Assembly (NCBI GenBank): GCA_002794785.1
Contig: NBBA01000001.1
Span: 3,038,001 to 3,102,000 of the forward strand
Reading direction: 5' to 3'
Origin: Coniferiporia sulphurascens
Lineage: Eukaryota > Basidiomycota > Agaricomycetes > Hymenochaetales > Hymenochaetaceae
Length of the DNA: 64,000 nt
Positions 1 to 13,242 of this stretch are shown here, in pieces. The position numbers and the translations under genes are program-made. The notes beneath the pieces are model-generated. The model did not search any database and was not told where the DNA came from. It saw nothing but the letters and a program-made list of their open reading frames with translations. Each line of letters starts with the position of its first letter. The stretch's first letter is position 1.

Positions 1-159
1 ACTAAATTTATATTTTACACCGCGGACATTTCAGCTATGAGAATCCGGGAAACTGTTTTTAGCAAGCAGCTATTCTTCGTAGTTACAGTGCAGAGTGCAA
101 ACGAGATCAGAGTTTGAAGGGTCTTTGTTCTAGCCGAGTGAAACAGCGAGTGCCAGAAT

Positions 160-3100
160 CTACTTGATCTTGATCGTGAGGTATCCATAGGCTTCGTTCT
201 GGCGAATGATGACGAGATCCTTCGTGGCAAGTACTTGCGAAAGGGTCAGGGGTCAGCATAGTATACACATTAGGAATTTTCTCAAAGTCTCAGATCCTGT
301 GGGGTTGCAAACATGCGGGAAGTCACAATTGACGTACCGAGACAGTGATAAAAAGCGGCAGAGGCGACCCGACTGGAACTTGTCGCAGAAGGAACGACAT
401 CTCCGAAGTCAAGAGAGCTTTGATTCCCTGGTAATGTTTGGACCTGCATCTTGCAGTATCTATACAAAATAAGAGATAGAAAAAGATCCGGCAATTCCCA
501 GCGTTTTCATTTTTCACTCACTCGAGAAAGTTATACGATGTGCGTTCCAGGGCGACAGTGTTCTTCAAACCGTCGTCGGCATCCCGATCGATTGTTTTGT
601 CATTCGTTACTGCATGTTGTTTATTTGGTTAGATCGTGGGTCTGCGAATATACTTAACTACTGACCGTCGAAGCGGAAGTCGTTTCCGCTCCCGTGAACA
701 GGAGATAATCCAATTTCCAGACCAGTTAGACTTCCCACTTGGCTAGGCACGATAGAAAATGAGCCCCTGCGACTTCCCGATCTTGAACGTGATCGCACGA
801 TGCGAACGTCCGCATTGTCCATACTTAATCGGTCACTGTTCCTACCGATTGAGGGTACGAACCCCGCGCCGGTGGAGGACGTCCCGGCCGCATTGTCCCA
901 TGGGAAAAATGCACTGCGCTGAGTTCCAGAACTAGGATTAAGGACTTCGGCGTCGAATCCAAGAGCAGAGGAGATCCGGGAAGTTGCATTTCGCCCGCGC
1001 TCAGGTTCCTGTTTAGTGGCCTAGATCAGTTTCGATCTCAACGACAGTCAATTTACGAACCTCGGAAGAACGAATACGACTCGGATCGTCGAAGTTTACG
1101 GGGGCGTCATAATCACCCTCTAACGAAGCATTTATCCGTAGATCTTCATGGTAGAAGGACATTAACTAACGCATTCCCCCGAAATCATAATCAGCCCCCA
1201 TATCCCCGGGAGAAAAGTCATTGTGTGCCACGGGATGCTCGTCATCCTGATAAGGAGAATCGTGAATTAGTTTCCTGCGCTTGTAACGAGGTTCTTTTTC
1301 TACATGAAAGTATGGTTACTCGTTAGGCACGGCAGAAATACGAAAAGTATACCTTGATCGTCCAAACGAACAGCACCAGACCTTGATTCGACTTGTTTCT
1401 TGTAGATCTCCGACCAGAAATTTGCAAGTGCGGGTGCTGTAACTGCGCATAAGAAAGAAATAGGCTTTAGAATTCCCGACCCTGCAACTCTTCAGAAGAC
1501 AGAGAGATTCACGGCCTTCGGGGACGCCCCAAATAATGTCCTCAAGGACTCTCTCGCTCTCCTTTTCCATTCTTTTCCTCCCTATCTCAAACCTAATCGC
1601 ACGCTGTCCTTCAACATACTTCTCCCGCGCAGCCTTAGCCCAGTATAAAATTAGCATTGAGCTTGAGCACAATAAAATGACATTATACTTTCAACTCTTC
1701 GTCTGTGAGCTCGGTCCTTATGTCCAAAAGTATTCTGACTTTCTTTGCCCTACGAGGGACAGGCATTATCTTGGTATTATCGCCTTGAACGAGTTCAGGT
1801 ACATCGGCCTGGCCATGGCCAGGGGTTTGAACAGCTGAAGTGTCGTGAACAGAACTGTGAAATTCAGCCGAACCATGTACGGAAGATGGTGGCATGTTCT
1901 CTGACCGTCAATGCTTAAAGTATGCCTCATGTCTGAGTCTAAGTCTGACGTACCTTTATCTGAGTCGGCGAAAGGCTGGATTTTTCGTAAATTAAATAAG
2001 GGAAGAACAGCTGCAGAGAATAAACTTGCCCGTTTTCTGCCGTGCAATGTTCTCGTTTTTCCATCATCGCTGGCTGCTCGATAGTCAGCATTAGTGTTAG
2101 GGTCGAAGCCACCAAAGCCCGCTTCGACTTCGTCATCCATCATGAAATTGGGTTGCTGGTCAACGTCCATGTGAATGCTGCGCCGAAACCGCCATAGTTC
2201 TAGTAAGATCAAGCTTTTACAGTCAATGAGTTGGTTACATACTCTGGCGCGGGGTTTTGAACGTCGATTCCCCACCCTTCACCTAGCTCTCGTGCAAGGT
2301 CGTCACCAATATCATCGATACCGAGGTCGAGCTGATCTCCTGCGTTAAAAATGTTGTTATCAAACATGTATGACCCGAAGTGCATGCCGGGCTCAATCTG
2401 AGAAGAAGACGGGTCTATGTTGCCCATGAAGGAACCGTTGCCCTCGAAAGAAGTAGACAGGAGGTACTCGTGGTGTTCATCGAGCGTGTGCAGACCAGTT
2501 CGGCCTGCCTCAGTAAGAATCAAGGACTGCTTCTTCCTGGCCTTCGATTTCGATTTGCCGTTTAGAATAAAGTCCTCGTCGTCGCCGTCGTCACCGCCGT
2601 TACGTTGGGTAGCGTCTGGTTGCAGACATGTAAGCTTCGCGGGTCATTCCCAGAGCAATGACCTACATCCTGAGATGTCGTTCCAATTCTGAAAAGGCCA
2701 AGAGTCTCTCAGCTTGCAAATATGAAATCCAGACTAAGAACAACTCACAGCGTCGAAAACATCTAGTTCAAAGGCGACTGCAATTAATGGATCAGCAGCC
2801 AGCGTCAGGACGTCAGGTCTGGGCCGACTCAGTCAAAATCATTCGCAAAACACAAGGGTGTACGACATACCGGACGCTAGGCTGGCCCATCTGAAGTTGA
2901 GCTTCCGATAGAGCACCCAGAGAGTGTATTTCCTGGATCGCCTTCTTTAAGAGGGCGAAGCAATTGCTGACGTCGGACATAAATATTTCATGTTTAACTG
3001 AGAAGAATGTTAGTACATGAATGTCAATATCCAGTGCGAAGGACAAAAAAATGCTGACTTTTGTACACCCTAAATGCGCATATATCCACGTTACTCTGGG

Positions 3101-3396
3101 ACGACTAAGAGATATTTTTAACGATGACCCACCTTGCTACTCCGACCATTAGGTTACTCGACAAGCGCAGAGCAAGAGGTTCAGTCGGGTGAGAAATTAG
3201 ACCGCATAACTGGGGAATGTCCGCGGTTTGGATTGAGCGTTTGGGGAGTTTGTTGAAAGAGGATTTAGAGCCGAGAGTAGCTGCGAGCCTGTATTTGAGG
3301 TCAGTGACGCAAATATTTGCATGGTTTGGAAGGCGCGCACCAGAGGAGACCAAAGCCGCTGTCGCGTTTTGATAAAAGTTCGACGGAGAAAAACAT
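160..3396 (-). CDS. rec8: Rec8-type meiotic cohesin kleisin
   Basis: Kleisin subunit of the meiotic cohesin ring, which bridges the SMC heads and holds sister chromatids together until cleavage. The start at 3396 opens with MFFSVELLSKRDSGFGLLW. A short intron then leads into LAATLGSKSSFNKLP and EPLALRLSSNLMVGVAR, the hallmark Rad21/Rec8 N-terminal domain; the LAATLGSK wording is typical of Rec8 rather than Rad21. The next exon (VKHEIFMSDVSNCFALLKKA) completes that domain. Further exons give LDEHHEYLLS (about 2.5 kb), a conserved RILLDIRTELTDEELK block (about 1.7 kb) and MEKESERVLEDIIWGVPEG (about 1.55 kb). The last exon ends KDLVIIRQNEAYGYLTIKIK with a stop at 160-162, the winged-helix tail that contacts the SMC1 head. 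There are many introns, and the middle exons between 0.45 and 1.3 kb were not resolved one by one. Kleisin identity is very sure; Rec8 over Rad21 is strong from the N terminus. Confidence 0.9.
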
Positions 3397-3898
3397 GGAG
3401 ATTACATATAAAGACTACTACTAGCAATGCTGGTGGCTCTGATTCAGTGCGGTACAGGTAGAAACATAAGCAGAGAGACAGACGAGAGGTCAGAAAGCAC
3501 GCGGATAGGATAAGAATAATAGTTTACAGTGATACAGAGGAGAGGATACAGTTCTAGGGAGCGTTGGACATGGACGTAGCTGAACAGTAGGAGATGTTCA
3601 CTGCAGGAGGGAAAAATGGCGACGCGCGAGGGCCGGCCCTAAATACTAGCCACAGTTACTTAAGCGTCATCCGAAGGACCGATATATTCCTTTTTTTGCT
3701 TCTCAAATACATACTGATACTGTGTTGCGTTTACGTCTGTCAGATACGCACATCAACGGGCAGATCACTACCGAGAACCGAAGCTACCCTGCCTCATGGG
3801 GATCCTCCAAAAATCAGGGGTGGAAAGAAGACCGGGCCTTTGTCTTGACACGGACAAATGGTGAACATGTAGGTTCAAAGACCAATTCATTTGCTGGT
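3397..3898. other. Upstream region of rec8, no gene seen
   Basis: About 500 bp between the rec8 start and the 3' end of the next minus-strand gene. It holds only short, non-conserved open frames. It should contain the rec8 promoter and the downstream neighbour's terminator. I see no clear TATA box or repeat. Confidence 0.4.
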
Positions 3899-6345
3899 TT
3901 ATACTTTTAACCACTTCCGCCCACCCCAGCCTACGAGTCTCGCAAACACTTCATCTCGACCACCAACCCACAAGAACCTCTCTTCCACAGTTCCAGACTC
4001 CTCCGCGCTGCCGGCTCCCGCCTCACCGTAGCTGTCTGTAGTCAGGCTTCTATGCCACTTCACGCTCAATCCGGGGACGGCGTTAATGCCGGTCTTCTTG
4101 ACCCCGCGCACGTCGTCTAATGCGATGCAGATCTTCGGTCGCGCAGACGTGATAGGGGTGAAAAGTAGTCTCGTATGCGTCAGCGTCAGCATCCCGGGTG
4201 AGGCCTTGTGGTGTGCCGGGAATGCTGATTTAGAAGAGGAAGGTGTTAGAATGGTGGTCTTCCATATACAGAGGAATACGTTTACTGCGTGTTTCGCCGT
4301 CGGACCCGGCCCCTGGATCTTCTTCACCAATCTAGTCGATTTTATCTTTATCCTCTTTTCAATTATACGTGAAGCGAGGTCCCGCACCTCGTTTCTAGAG
4401 ACCATGCGTCTCCCTTGAACTGCCCAGTCTCTCACGTTGGCGGCCCGTTCACCCCATTTCTGCCAGTCAACATCCCTAGGGCGCTCAGCGGGAGGTATTG
4501 CCCCCGTGTCCCCGGATTTGCCGATTGTTGCGTTTCCGTCGGAATTCACGAGAGATTCTACCCCCGCGTCCATATTGTCCCCAATAGGTTTGGGGACGGA
4601 TTGACCCTTCAGACCTTCAGCGGATTTCTTTGACTTTCTTTGGAGCTTTCTAGGCAAAGGTCGGACGTCCTCTCCACGTGCAATTCGCTGCGAAATGAGG
4701 GCCATAGCATACTCGGCATCTGTCTGTGAATTTTCGAAGAGGGGAGGTAGACGTGATCGGTCCGATGGAGGTAAGGACGCGATAATTGGAACAATATGCC
4801 AGTAGGGAAACCCTACTATAAAGAGTGCCAACTTCACAATATACTTAGCTGGAAGGAAGGCTGTGAAAAGGAACAGGAACGCCAACAGCTACAGCGTCGT
4901 GTCAGTACATTCAAGGCTAGCATTAAAAAACGAAAACTCACGGCAGCAAAGCTTGCAGAAGCCGACGGTACTCTCCAAAGAAAAACGCTAAAGAGAGCAC
5001 GTAAGTTGGCAAGCTAATATTTTTGCTTATCGTATAATTTAACAAACTTCTTAACCCTCTCGTGAAGGTCGGCAATATCATTTAAAGCGTATAGCAGTGC
5101 TTTTTTGAAGTCACCTTCCTCTTTACTTTCGGTGGGGCTGTCCAGTACTGTCGCTTCGTCTACCACCAGAGATTCAGACATCTCTGGCGGATCGGAAGTG
5201 GGTTCGGAGGGTATCTTCTCTGTTCGCACATCTTTCTTTTCATCCTTGATCTTATCCTTTCGCTTCTCTGCCTTTCCCTTAGCTTTCGCTCTGTTCTTGT
5301 TTGGTTTGGTGAAGACCCGGAATAATCGCCAGGCTTCCATCAAGTTCGAGGAGGAAGTAGCCTTCAATCTGAGAAAAATCTGTTCGCCTAGCTCCTCCGA
5401 CCGGGCGGCCTCACGTCTGCGCTCACGAAGCTCTGCGAGCGTGGGATATGGCAGAAGCTTCCGTCGCATGAGAGAGTACAAAACACGGGCAAAAAGCGCA
5501 GGCATCAGTAGATTGCGGTACCATAGCGTCCAAAACAGCTGCTTTATAATCAGCAAAGGATAATTTACGAGACTACCAGGGGGCTTACAATACAGTAAAC
5601 AGTACTTCTGCTCCTACTCTTCCATGTTGCAAGCGCGATAACTCGAGAGAAGAGCGTGGAGTAGGCGGGGTGGATAACCAAATATAAACGTTGCACAGTA
5701 AGTCTTAATTGCCCCATTGTGAATCTATCTGGACGAGGCCGGGCGGGCGGCAGCGTAGGAAGGAGATATTTCTGTTCGAAGAATATAACATGCTTTAGGA
5801 AGGTCCCCGTTCTATACTCAATGGTCATACATAGGCTATGTGCTCCGAGATGCACCGCGCATCCGGTGCTGAGGCTGGTATGCGGGAAGAAGGTGGAACT
5901 TGGCTCGGATCTACCGAGACCCATTCATCTTCCGCGTCGCATCCTGCAGATGCAGGATTTACTTTTCCGTCAGAGGTGTCCACGGGCAGTAAAGGCGATG
6001 TTGTTGATGGTTGTGTATCCTTGAAGTTGCGGGGGTCGAGAAGACTTACTTCCGACACATACTATTTGATTATCTAGCGCCGAACAATAGAGACCGGGCA
6101 GGTAAAAGCGGACGCACGTCCGTGAAAAGTGCGAGAAATCTCTCAATTTCCTCGTCTTCGAACAAACGACGGAGTTCTTGTTCGGATAATTCTCTCTCAT
6201 CCTTATGCGCAAGGACTTGTTCGCCCTCTGAACCATTCAATGGCGAGTTAGTGTCGGTCAAGTCCGCTGGGCCCAGGGCAGTACTCGGTAATGCGTCTGC
6301 GAGAGCGCTACTGGTAGTTGTATGATTTGGTCCTTGAGAGGACAT
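3899..6345 (-). CDS. Membrane-associated GRAM-like protein (DUF3292-like)
   Basis: Multi-exon fungal protein of about 650 residues. The first exon starts at 6345 (MSSQGPNHTTTSS) and is acidic, with SEQELRRLFEDEEIERFL. Following exons give an acidic EDEWVSVDPSQ linker, then LRLTVQRLYLVIHPAYSTLFSRVIALATWKS and a hydrophobic stretch (LLIIKQLFWTLWYRNLLMPALF), followed by a lysine-rich segment. A second hydrophobic segment (AFLFLFTAFLPAKYIVKLALFIVGFPYW, about 4.8 kb) precedes PSDRSRLPPLFENSQTDAEYAM. The C-terminal part (HKASPGMLTLTHTRLLF ... ERFLWVGGRDEVFARLVGWGG) resembles a GRAM/PH-like lipid-binding fold. The layout of two membrane-inserting helices plus a C-terminal GRAM-like domain recalls the fungal DUF3292 family. 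That assignment is from memory of family features, and the role is unknown. Exon borders are approximate; the stop at 3899-3901 is seen. Confidence 0.72.
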
Positions 6346-7112
6346 TGTTGAGCAGCGGACGACGCAAGAGCAGCCCTGGGTGTTTAATGGAGTTATTAAA
6401 GTGGGGTGCGGACAAGGACAGGCGCGTCGCGTGTGACGGCACGACACCACTCAACATGTCAAGAGATATAATACAGTGTAATATTAATGTAAGCTCCTAG
6501 CATTAAAGTGCTGGTGGGTGCCAGTGGAACACTCGCGGATGTGGCTCAGCGCATGGGTAGTGTCTGTCTCAGCTCTTTCCGCCCGGTCGTGATCAAGTTT
6601 CGTATTTTGTCCTGCAAATAGCTTTTAAGCGGCAGCGACAAGGCGTCTGTCTAGTGACGTGACCCTACCACATCGTGGACATGTCTATTCCTTTCGATCT
6701 CCTCGCGTACCCAGCGCACGGTTTCCCTCCTAGAAGAGGGGTCTGGAATATCTAGACGTGGGTAGGTTGAGGTCCGTTCGTTGGTCTGGCTTGGGAAAAC
6801 AGTGAAATCACTGTACATCGGGATGCACGAATTGCAAATCTGTACAAGGCAAAGACCTCGGCCTTGAGAATAAAATGCTTGAGCGTCAACTGCATTTGAC
6901 GGGTGCTGGATGCAAAATAAAAATAAGGAATGCAGATGAAGCCTCGGGGTGTGAGCGTCAAGGCATGGTCACAGTCCACCCAGCATTTGAGTCCTCACTC
7001 CGAAAAAGTACACGCTTCAATTGAAGGCCCGCCGACCTTGCCGCACACATCCTCCTTATTTTCAAACAGCATACCGTCGCCACTCAAGTCCGTTCTACAA
7101 TACACTTTCGAC
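6346..7112. promoter_or_regulatory. Divergent intergenic region
   Basis: About 770 bp between the divergent starts of the GRAM-like gene (-) and the eIF4E-binding-type gene (+). Only short open frames are present. An in-frame upstream ATG at 6930 would extend the plus-strand gene by 61 codons, so the right part may be leader or coding. I recognise no element in it. Confidence 0.35.
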
Positions 7113-10100
7113 ATGGTGAAGACGGGCGATACATCCAATAAAATCACGCAACAAGATCATCAAAATGCGTCTACCGTCGACTCTCTTACTGCTGAGCTCG
7201 AAAAGACCGCGATCCAGAGCCTCACTGAAGCGCAAACGGAAGACACGCAACCCGCCATTGACCCAGAAATTCACGCCTCCCGTCCCCGTCTCGTCTACAC
7301 TCGCAAGCAACTCCTTCACTTGAGCCAGTCCGGTCTTGTTAAACTGCCCGATGGAATGCCCGAATTTAAAAGCTGGTTTGGGTTGGTTACGGTTATATTC
7401 ATGCAAAGCGGGCGTTTCTCATTTACGTTTATGCAGGGAGCTCAACGACCAGTCTCTTCTTGCAACAAAGAAGGAGACCGAAACTCAGAACACTAACGGC
7501 ACAGGAAGGGAGAGGAGGTATGTTTTCTGTTTCAAGTGAGCCCATCTTGCATTAATTCGTCTTTTTTTCACCACAGATATCGGCGTGAGGTTGAAGACGC
7601 AGGTGGGTTAACAGGATGTTCTACCTTTAAACTATCATGAACACGTCTTGCAGATGGCACTTCAAGGCCTCCCTTCCGTTCAGCGCTGTCCCAGCCATCG
7701 CAGATGGGCAACTTCAAGCACCAGCCCTTACGTGCCAGTGACCGTGACAGAGACCGAGACACTGAAAGAGACTTACGAACGGTGCGCTGTCCTAAAAGCA
7801 AAAGGAAACCGACGACCTAGCTGACTTGCAAAACTTGCAGCTTTCGGACAAGTACGATAGGGAGCGCGGCCGAGGAGATCGTATTGGATTGCCTTCGCAT
7901 TCGACGTTGCTGCGGAATCGTGATCGGGACTCGGCACCTCATCTTGCCACAGGTATGTCATGTTTATATCATTACAATACCTAGACTGACCCGTGTCTTT
8001 AGATCGTGACACGCAGCGGCCGTTGAACAGAAAGAGGAATGGAGAGAGTAAAGAGGATTGGCGACGTGGTATGTCGAACTACACACACTCATGAATCATA
8101 CATAGAATATTAAAGCATATACAGGTGCTGAGCCTCCTCGTGCTGGTCGCGATGAGCGTAAGTAAAATATTTCCGTACCTCGAATGTACTTCTTAATTCG
8201 GACTGACAAATTCCGTATTAGCGCATGCTCGGCGCGAACGCGAAGACCGAGACCGGCCGCGCTCTCGTGCTCGCGATGGTTCAAGACAGCGCGACAGTCC
8301 TCCATCGACAAGACGGGAACGAGAGCGGGACGATCACAGAAGAGATCGCGATCGCGATCGTTTCGTCGACACGGACGAAGATGCTAGACGCTGGCGTGAT
8401 GATGGGAAACGGGAGGAGAGAATGAATGTACGTCGGGACAAGGATCGTCTTGACCGCGAGAAGGGCCGGGACCGCAGTCGTGAGCCGAATGATCACGACC
8501 GTGAAGCCCGTGACGGCTGGACTGTCGCAGACGACAGAGGGCAGAAGCGCGGTTTGCGTGATCGTCGGCACGACGATGGTCGGGAAAAGGAGGACAGAAG
8601 AGAGCGAGAAAAGGAGAAGGAACCTGCCTGGATGGAAACTTACGTCCCACCATCCTCATCTTCAGGTGGCATCTTGGGTGGGAAAGGCGCTGAGGGGGAG
8701 GTTGATAGCATACAAGCATGGAAGAAGGATATGAAGGAACGAGAGATGAAGGCGAAAGGTCTGACCGCTGAACTTACTGTTTCCGCAGCCGCAGACGTGG
8801 CTTCGCAGGAGACTCCGGAGTCCAAGCAGCCGAAAGTGTCTGCATCAGCACCCGAGGCTCAGCTTGATGAAATACAGCTCTTCAAGCTTATGATGAAACA
8901 AGAGGAGAAAAAACGCGGTTCTAATGGAGAAGCAACTGTCCCCTCTGATCAACGTTCTTTATCTGGTGGCTCGCAAGCTGCGGATAGCGGAATGCCAGGT
9001 CTTATGAGGATCCGCGAGGGACGAACGGCTGTACCACCGTCAAGTAGTGCGTTCTCTCCTCATTGCTTACTGTAGCGCGTTGCTCATTCCATTCCCGTTC
9101 ATCATTAGTGGTCCAACGTGGAGAGACACCCGTGGCCAATTCATCCGAACTGGCTCAGATCTCGGGCGATCCCTTGTTGTCCAAGTCCAACTCTTCAACA
9201 AAACTTAACGTCTCGGGAACTTCTATAATTTCCTCGCAATCGACAGCTTCTCTGCTTAACGGCATTCACAATATCTCAAACGCTACAACCCCTCCGATAC
9301 TCGTGAGATCAGACTCCAACGGTCCCCGCCTTCCTCCTTTGAGAGCATCGGATGTTAATCATGGTGCACAAATGGCGGCTAAAGACGCTAATCCACCTGA
9401 AGCATCCTTCGATCCTCCTCGCCAGTCCAGACTACTGGCTTTTGGCGCTCAGAGCGCAAAAGTCCCTGCACAGCCTACTCCACAGAGTGCCTCGGCAGCT
9501 GCCCAAATGAGTCGCCTCCAGCAACTGGATCCTCTCTGGCCGGGCCAACGTCGGCCTTCGGCTTCTCCCGTATTTCCTCAACACTCGGCCTCTCAGCAGT
9601 CCGGGCTTGAGAAGTCCGGAATTCAGCAGCATATACTTGCAGGCCAGTACGATTTCAACGTTATTGAAACCATTCCTCGCCGGACGGCTCTGGAGGCGAC
9701 TGGGGCTCATGCCTTAGCATTTGAAAATGCGGCACGTTCGGGCATGCTTACGGATAATAGTAAGGAATACAACAGTGGTGATATGGGGCGCTCCTCATCT
9801 ATCCCCCTTACTGGCCCTTCCGATCGTTCAGCCTTTATCTCGCAAACCGATGCCCTCCATCATTTATCGGACATTCGTCGCAACCCAACACCCCCGACAA
9901 CTGGCCTCGGCGCGACATCTCCTATCTCTCCTTTTGACAACCAACTAGGTGGTGGTCAATCGACATACTCTTCAGGGAAGGGAAGTCGGATGGCAAAGCA
10001 CTTCGAGAAAATGAGAGATCCTCACTCACAGACGATGAATATAAATCGCGCAAACAATCCGGGCTCGAATGGCATGCTTTCAGGTCGACAGGATCACCAA

Positions 10101-11213
10101 GCCTTCGGTAACTCGCTCGGTGGGGCGGAGAGCCGCAACATCCAGGACCTCCTTACTATGCTTAATAACTCTGCTCAGGTCTGTCTCTTTATTTTATGAA
10201 GTTTGGACGTAAAATGATGAATGTTGTCTCTTTAGGCCCAGCGTGGACATCAGCTTCACGGGCTCAATCAGGGTTTAGGTCCTCATCAGCCTTCTCAATC
10301 TCTCCACATGGGACCCTCGGGCTCCATAGTTCGGCACGATTCATTGTCCGATCCTGATGAAGGTCGTTTCGCACCGGATGGGCTAGTCCCGGGCCTTCGG
10401 CCAGTACCAACACCCGCCCATCGGAGTCGAGACATTAACAATGGTAATCCTTATGCAAATCAACTGGACGATTCCATTGCGTTCAACACGCGGCTAGGTC
10501 CTCCACAGCGAGGCGGTATGGAGCAGCTATACGCCGGTCCGATACCCTCTCAGTTCAACGGACAAGGTCCGAGCGGCGGTCGGGGAGGACTCGGTTTCCA
10601 ACAGCAGGCAATGCGCGGTGGACCATCGCCTATCAACAACTTCAATCCCGTGCAAGCCCCGCATCAACAGCGCCTCCCGCCGGGACTGGCGAACCTCGGC
10701 GGCCGGCCACCTCATGAACCTTCTCAGTTCCTTGGCGGCGGTGTCGGGGCGGGGAATTTTGGAGTACCCTCGCAGCTGCATCCAAGCTTACAGCATTCGA
10801 ACAACGGTCAGCCATTCAGTCAGTTCCAAAATCCTGGTTTAGGTGGCGTCGTTGGAAATCAGGGCCACCTTCGTGGACAGCAGGGGATTGGACAGCTTGG
10901 AAATCCTTTGGGAAACGGTCTCAACGGGGTCGATTTCCGTGGTGGACCAGGAATGCCTCCGCAGAACCAAATGCTAGGACTCGGGAACCCTAATGTTGGA
11001 CAGGCTATGCGCGGTGGACCTAATTTCAACGCACAGTTGCACGGGCAGAACCAGTTGCCCCCTTCCATGAACCTTCGACAGCAGCACAACTTGCAGCCTC
11101 AGCTGATGCCGCAGATGTTGCCTCCTCAGTTGCAGCAACACGGGATCCCAGGAGGCCAGCACACTCCTAATGACTTGATGGCCCTCCTTATGGGTGGCGC
11201 CCATAGGGAGTAA
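7113..11213 (+). CDS. 4E-T/Eap1-like eIF4E-binding translational regulator
   Basis: Large, mostly disordered protein assembled from about eight exons. Near the N terminus is YTRKQLLHL (Tyr about residue 62), a match to the YxxxxL-phi eIF4E-binding motif. Micro-exons follow (for example 26 nt near 7.58 kb), then a long Arg/Asp/Glu-rich segment (about 7.7-8.6 kb), then PAWMETYVP, the helix SIQAWKKDMKEREMKAKG and DEIQLFKLMMKQEEKK, and a conserved-looking NIQDLLTMLNNSAQ near 10.15 kb. The C-terminal third is Gly/Gln/Pro/Asn-rich and ends LMALLMGGAHRE at 11213. This plan resembles metazoan 4E-T and fungal Eap1-type proteins, which bind eIF4E, block eIF4G and recruit decay factors in P-bodies. The function is inferred from the motif and overall layout. 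The start at 7113 gives the cleaner N terminus; an upstream in-frame ATG at 6930 is possible. Confidence 0.75.
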
Positions 11214-13197
11214 GATGCAACGACTGTACTCGCCAGCCCAGTAACCTGCGAAGGACCCTTTCTCACTCTGTCTATTTTTGATATTGCTACTGTCTATATT
11301 TAACCTTGTGCGTTCTTTCAGAAGGTTTCTCTCCTCCCTCATTCTTTCATTTTCTGCCTTTTCTTTCTTCTTTTTCTTTCTTTTTCGCTGTTATTGTATT
11401 ATCAGAAGTCACGCTTCACATCGCCGGACCTCCTTGACTCGGGTTCAGATTTTCTTTCCATCAGCTCAGAATGTGCATCTACGCAAACTACAGCCGGTCG
11501 TGGCGCATCTCCGAGGCTGACCTTAATGGAGAGTGCTCTCGATCACGACGATCCTGAGTTCAGCGCCGAAGCCGATGGTGTGCCTCTCGCTGGGTCACGT
11601 TCTTAGCACATCCGGTCGCGAGCCGCGGGAAGTCGAATACCGGAATGGTAGTATGGATAAGCGTGAGGAATGGAATGATCGCATCCGCGTACATCCGCAG
11701 TTACCGCCGAGAGGGCCGTGTCTAATTATCTTCGCACAATCTATTGTGTGTGGATCGGAAAATTTTAGATAAATATTGGGCATCCAAGGCGAAGAAATGC
11801 ACGTGATGTCACGAAATCGACGCCACGTGACAATGATGGACCGCATAGCCACTTTGCCACTTAATTAAAGTCTCCGTTGTTTCGGTTTTTGTAGCAGATA
11901 AGATTCCGCTCGCCAATCACGACTCTCGGCGTCTTGCGCAGGCGCTCGTCCTTCCCTTCTTCCCTTTTTCTTCAACTGAGCCCGTTTACTAAGCGTTGGG
12001 TGGACGTCGCGCGGTGATACGCGATCCAAATTTCTAAATAAAAATAAGCCTCGCTCGACGTCTGCTGTATGCGTATGCGTGCCCGGGCTTAGTATGTCTC
12101 CTTCCCTTGTCGCAGACAAGGCACCATGCGCACTCAGGGCTGGCGAGTTAAGGAAAAGCCGGCTCGGTTCGAGCAAAACCTCTTGTGCTTAATACGGATA
12201 GATCCCAACATGTGTCGCATAGGAGCGACCATCAGATCGTCTTTCCCTGTCTCTAAAAGGAGTACCCGATGTTCATCAATCTGGTCCAGTAGCCGCAGGG
12301 CACTGCTGGTGGTACCGCCTCACAATTACCTCACCCTTAAGAGCCCGAAGCTACTTCTCTTTACACGAAGGGGGTCGGTGATGAAGGGAGTGGTTCTGCG
12401 GTGACCTCGACCCCATTTGACCGCTAGCACCGAGCTGCAAGTATCCATCACGGCTGCCCAGCGCTAACTTGTGGCAGTTGCTCCCGTTGCGAAGGAATCT
12501 CACAAGATGGCCGGAGCATGTAGCGCAGCCTGGGATTCTGAATGGAAAGAATTGCGCTTGCTGCTTCCGTTCTCGTCGGCGCAAGTACAGTCTCGGCTTC
12601 GGATTCCCATACATTCAGTAACAACAAGCCTTCGGACTCTGCTTTCGCCGCGTTAGCTTCATATGGGACGGCAATCGATCCACTTCGAGGACTGGTTTCT
12701 TCCTTTTGTGGTTTTCACTTGGGTTACCTTTTTATATTTCCGTCGCCGGAACTCTCAGCCTAACGGTATCTCCTGGAGATATTCGCAGGTGCAGATCATG
12801 TTCGGGAGAAGATGCGTCAAATTTATCGACCGGATCGGGATATTTCATTGGCAGTCGCAATCGATGCGAATACAAGGGAGGAGCAATCGAAGGTGATTTG
12901 TACGCAATTGTTGACTGTATAGAATCTACAACAGTAATTACTTTACATAGTGTGACTGATGGGAGGGTAAGGTAGACCCGTGGCAGAAACTACGATTTCA
13001 TGAGTACAAAATGGAGTTCGCGTTGTGATCGTGGCAGTTGGGCGCGGACGCCCGATCGCGTGCCTGTCGGCACAAACGGGCTATAGGCGCAAGCGACGCC
13101 CGATAGTCCGCACGTAATGATAGTAAATAAAAATGCATGCGTAACCCGATCTGGGGTGAACACACAGAGCCGGAGCCGGCGTATCCCCGCAGAGCGG

Positions 13198-13242
13198 ACA
13201 GCGAAGGCGGCGCAGACGGTGCAGACGGCGCAAACGGTGCTC
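13198..13242 (+). repeat. Short imperfect GCAGACGG-type repeat
   Basis: Several degenerate copies of a GC-rich nine-base unit (variants of ggcgcagac/ggtgcagac) lie in tandem here. They are too short and diverged to assign a role. Confidence 0.4.

Noticed and set aside
12126..12200. Possible tRNA-like B-box (ctcggttcgagcaaaacc)
   Set aside because: The match to the B-box consensus is poor and no cloverleaf or A-box can be drawn around it.
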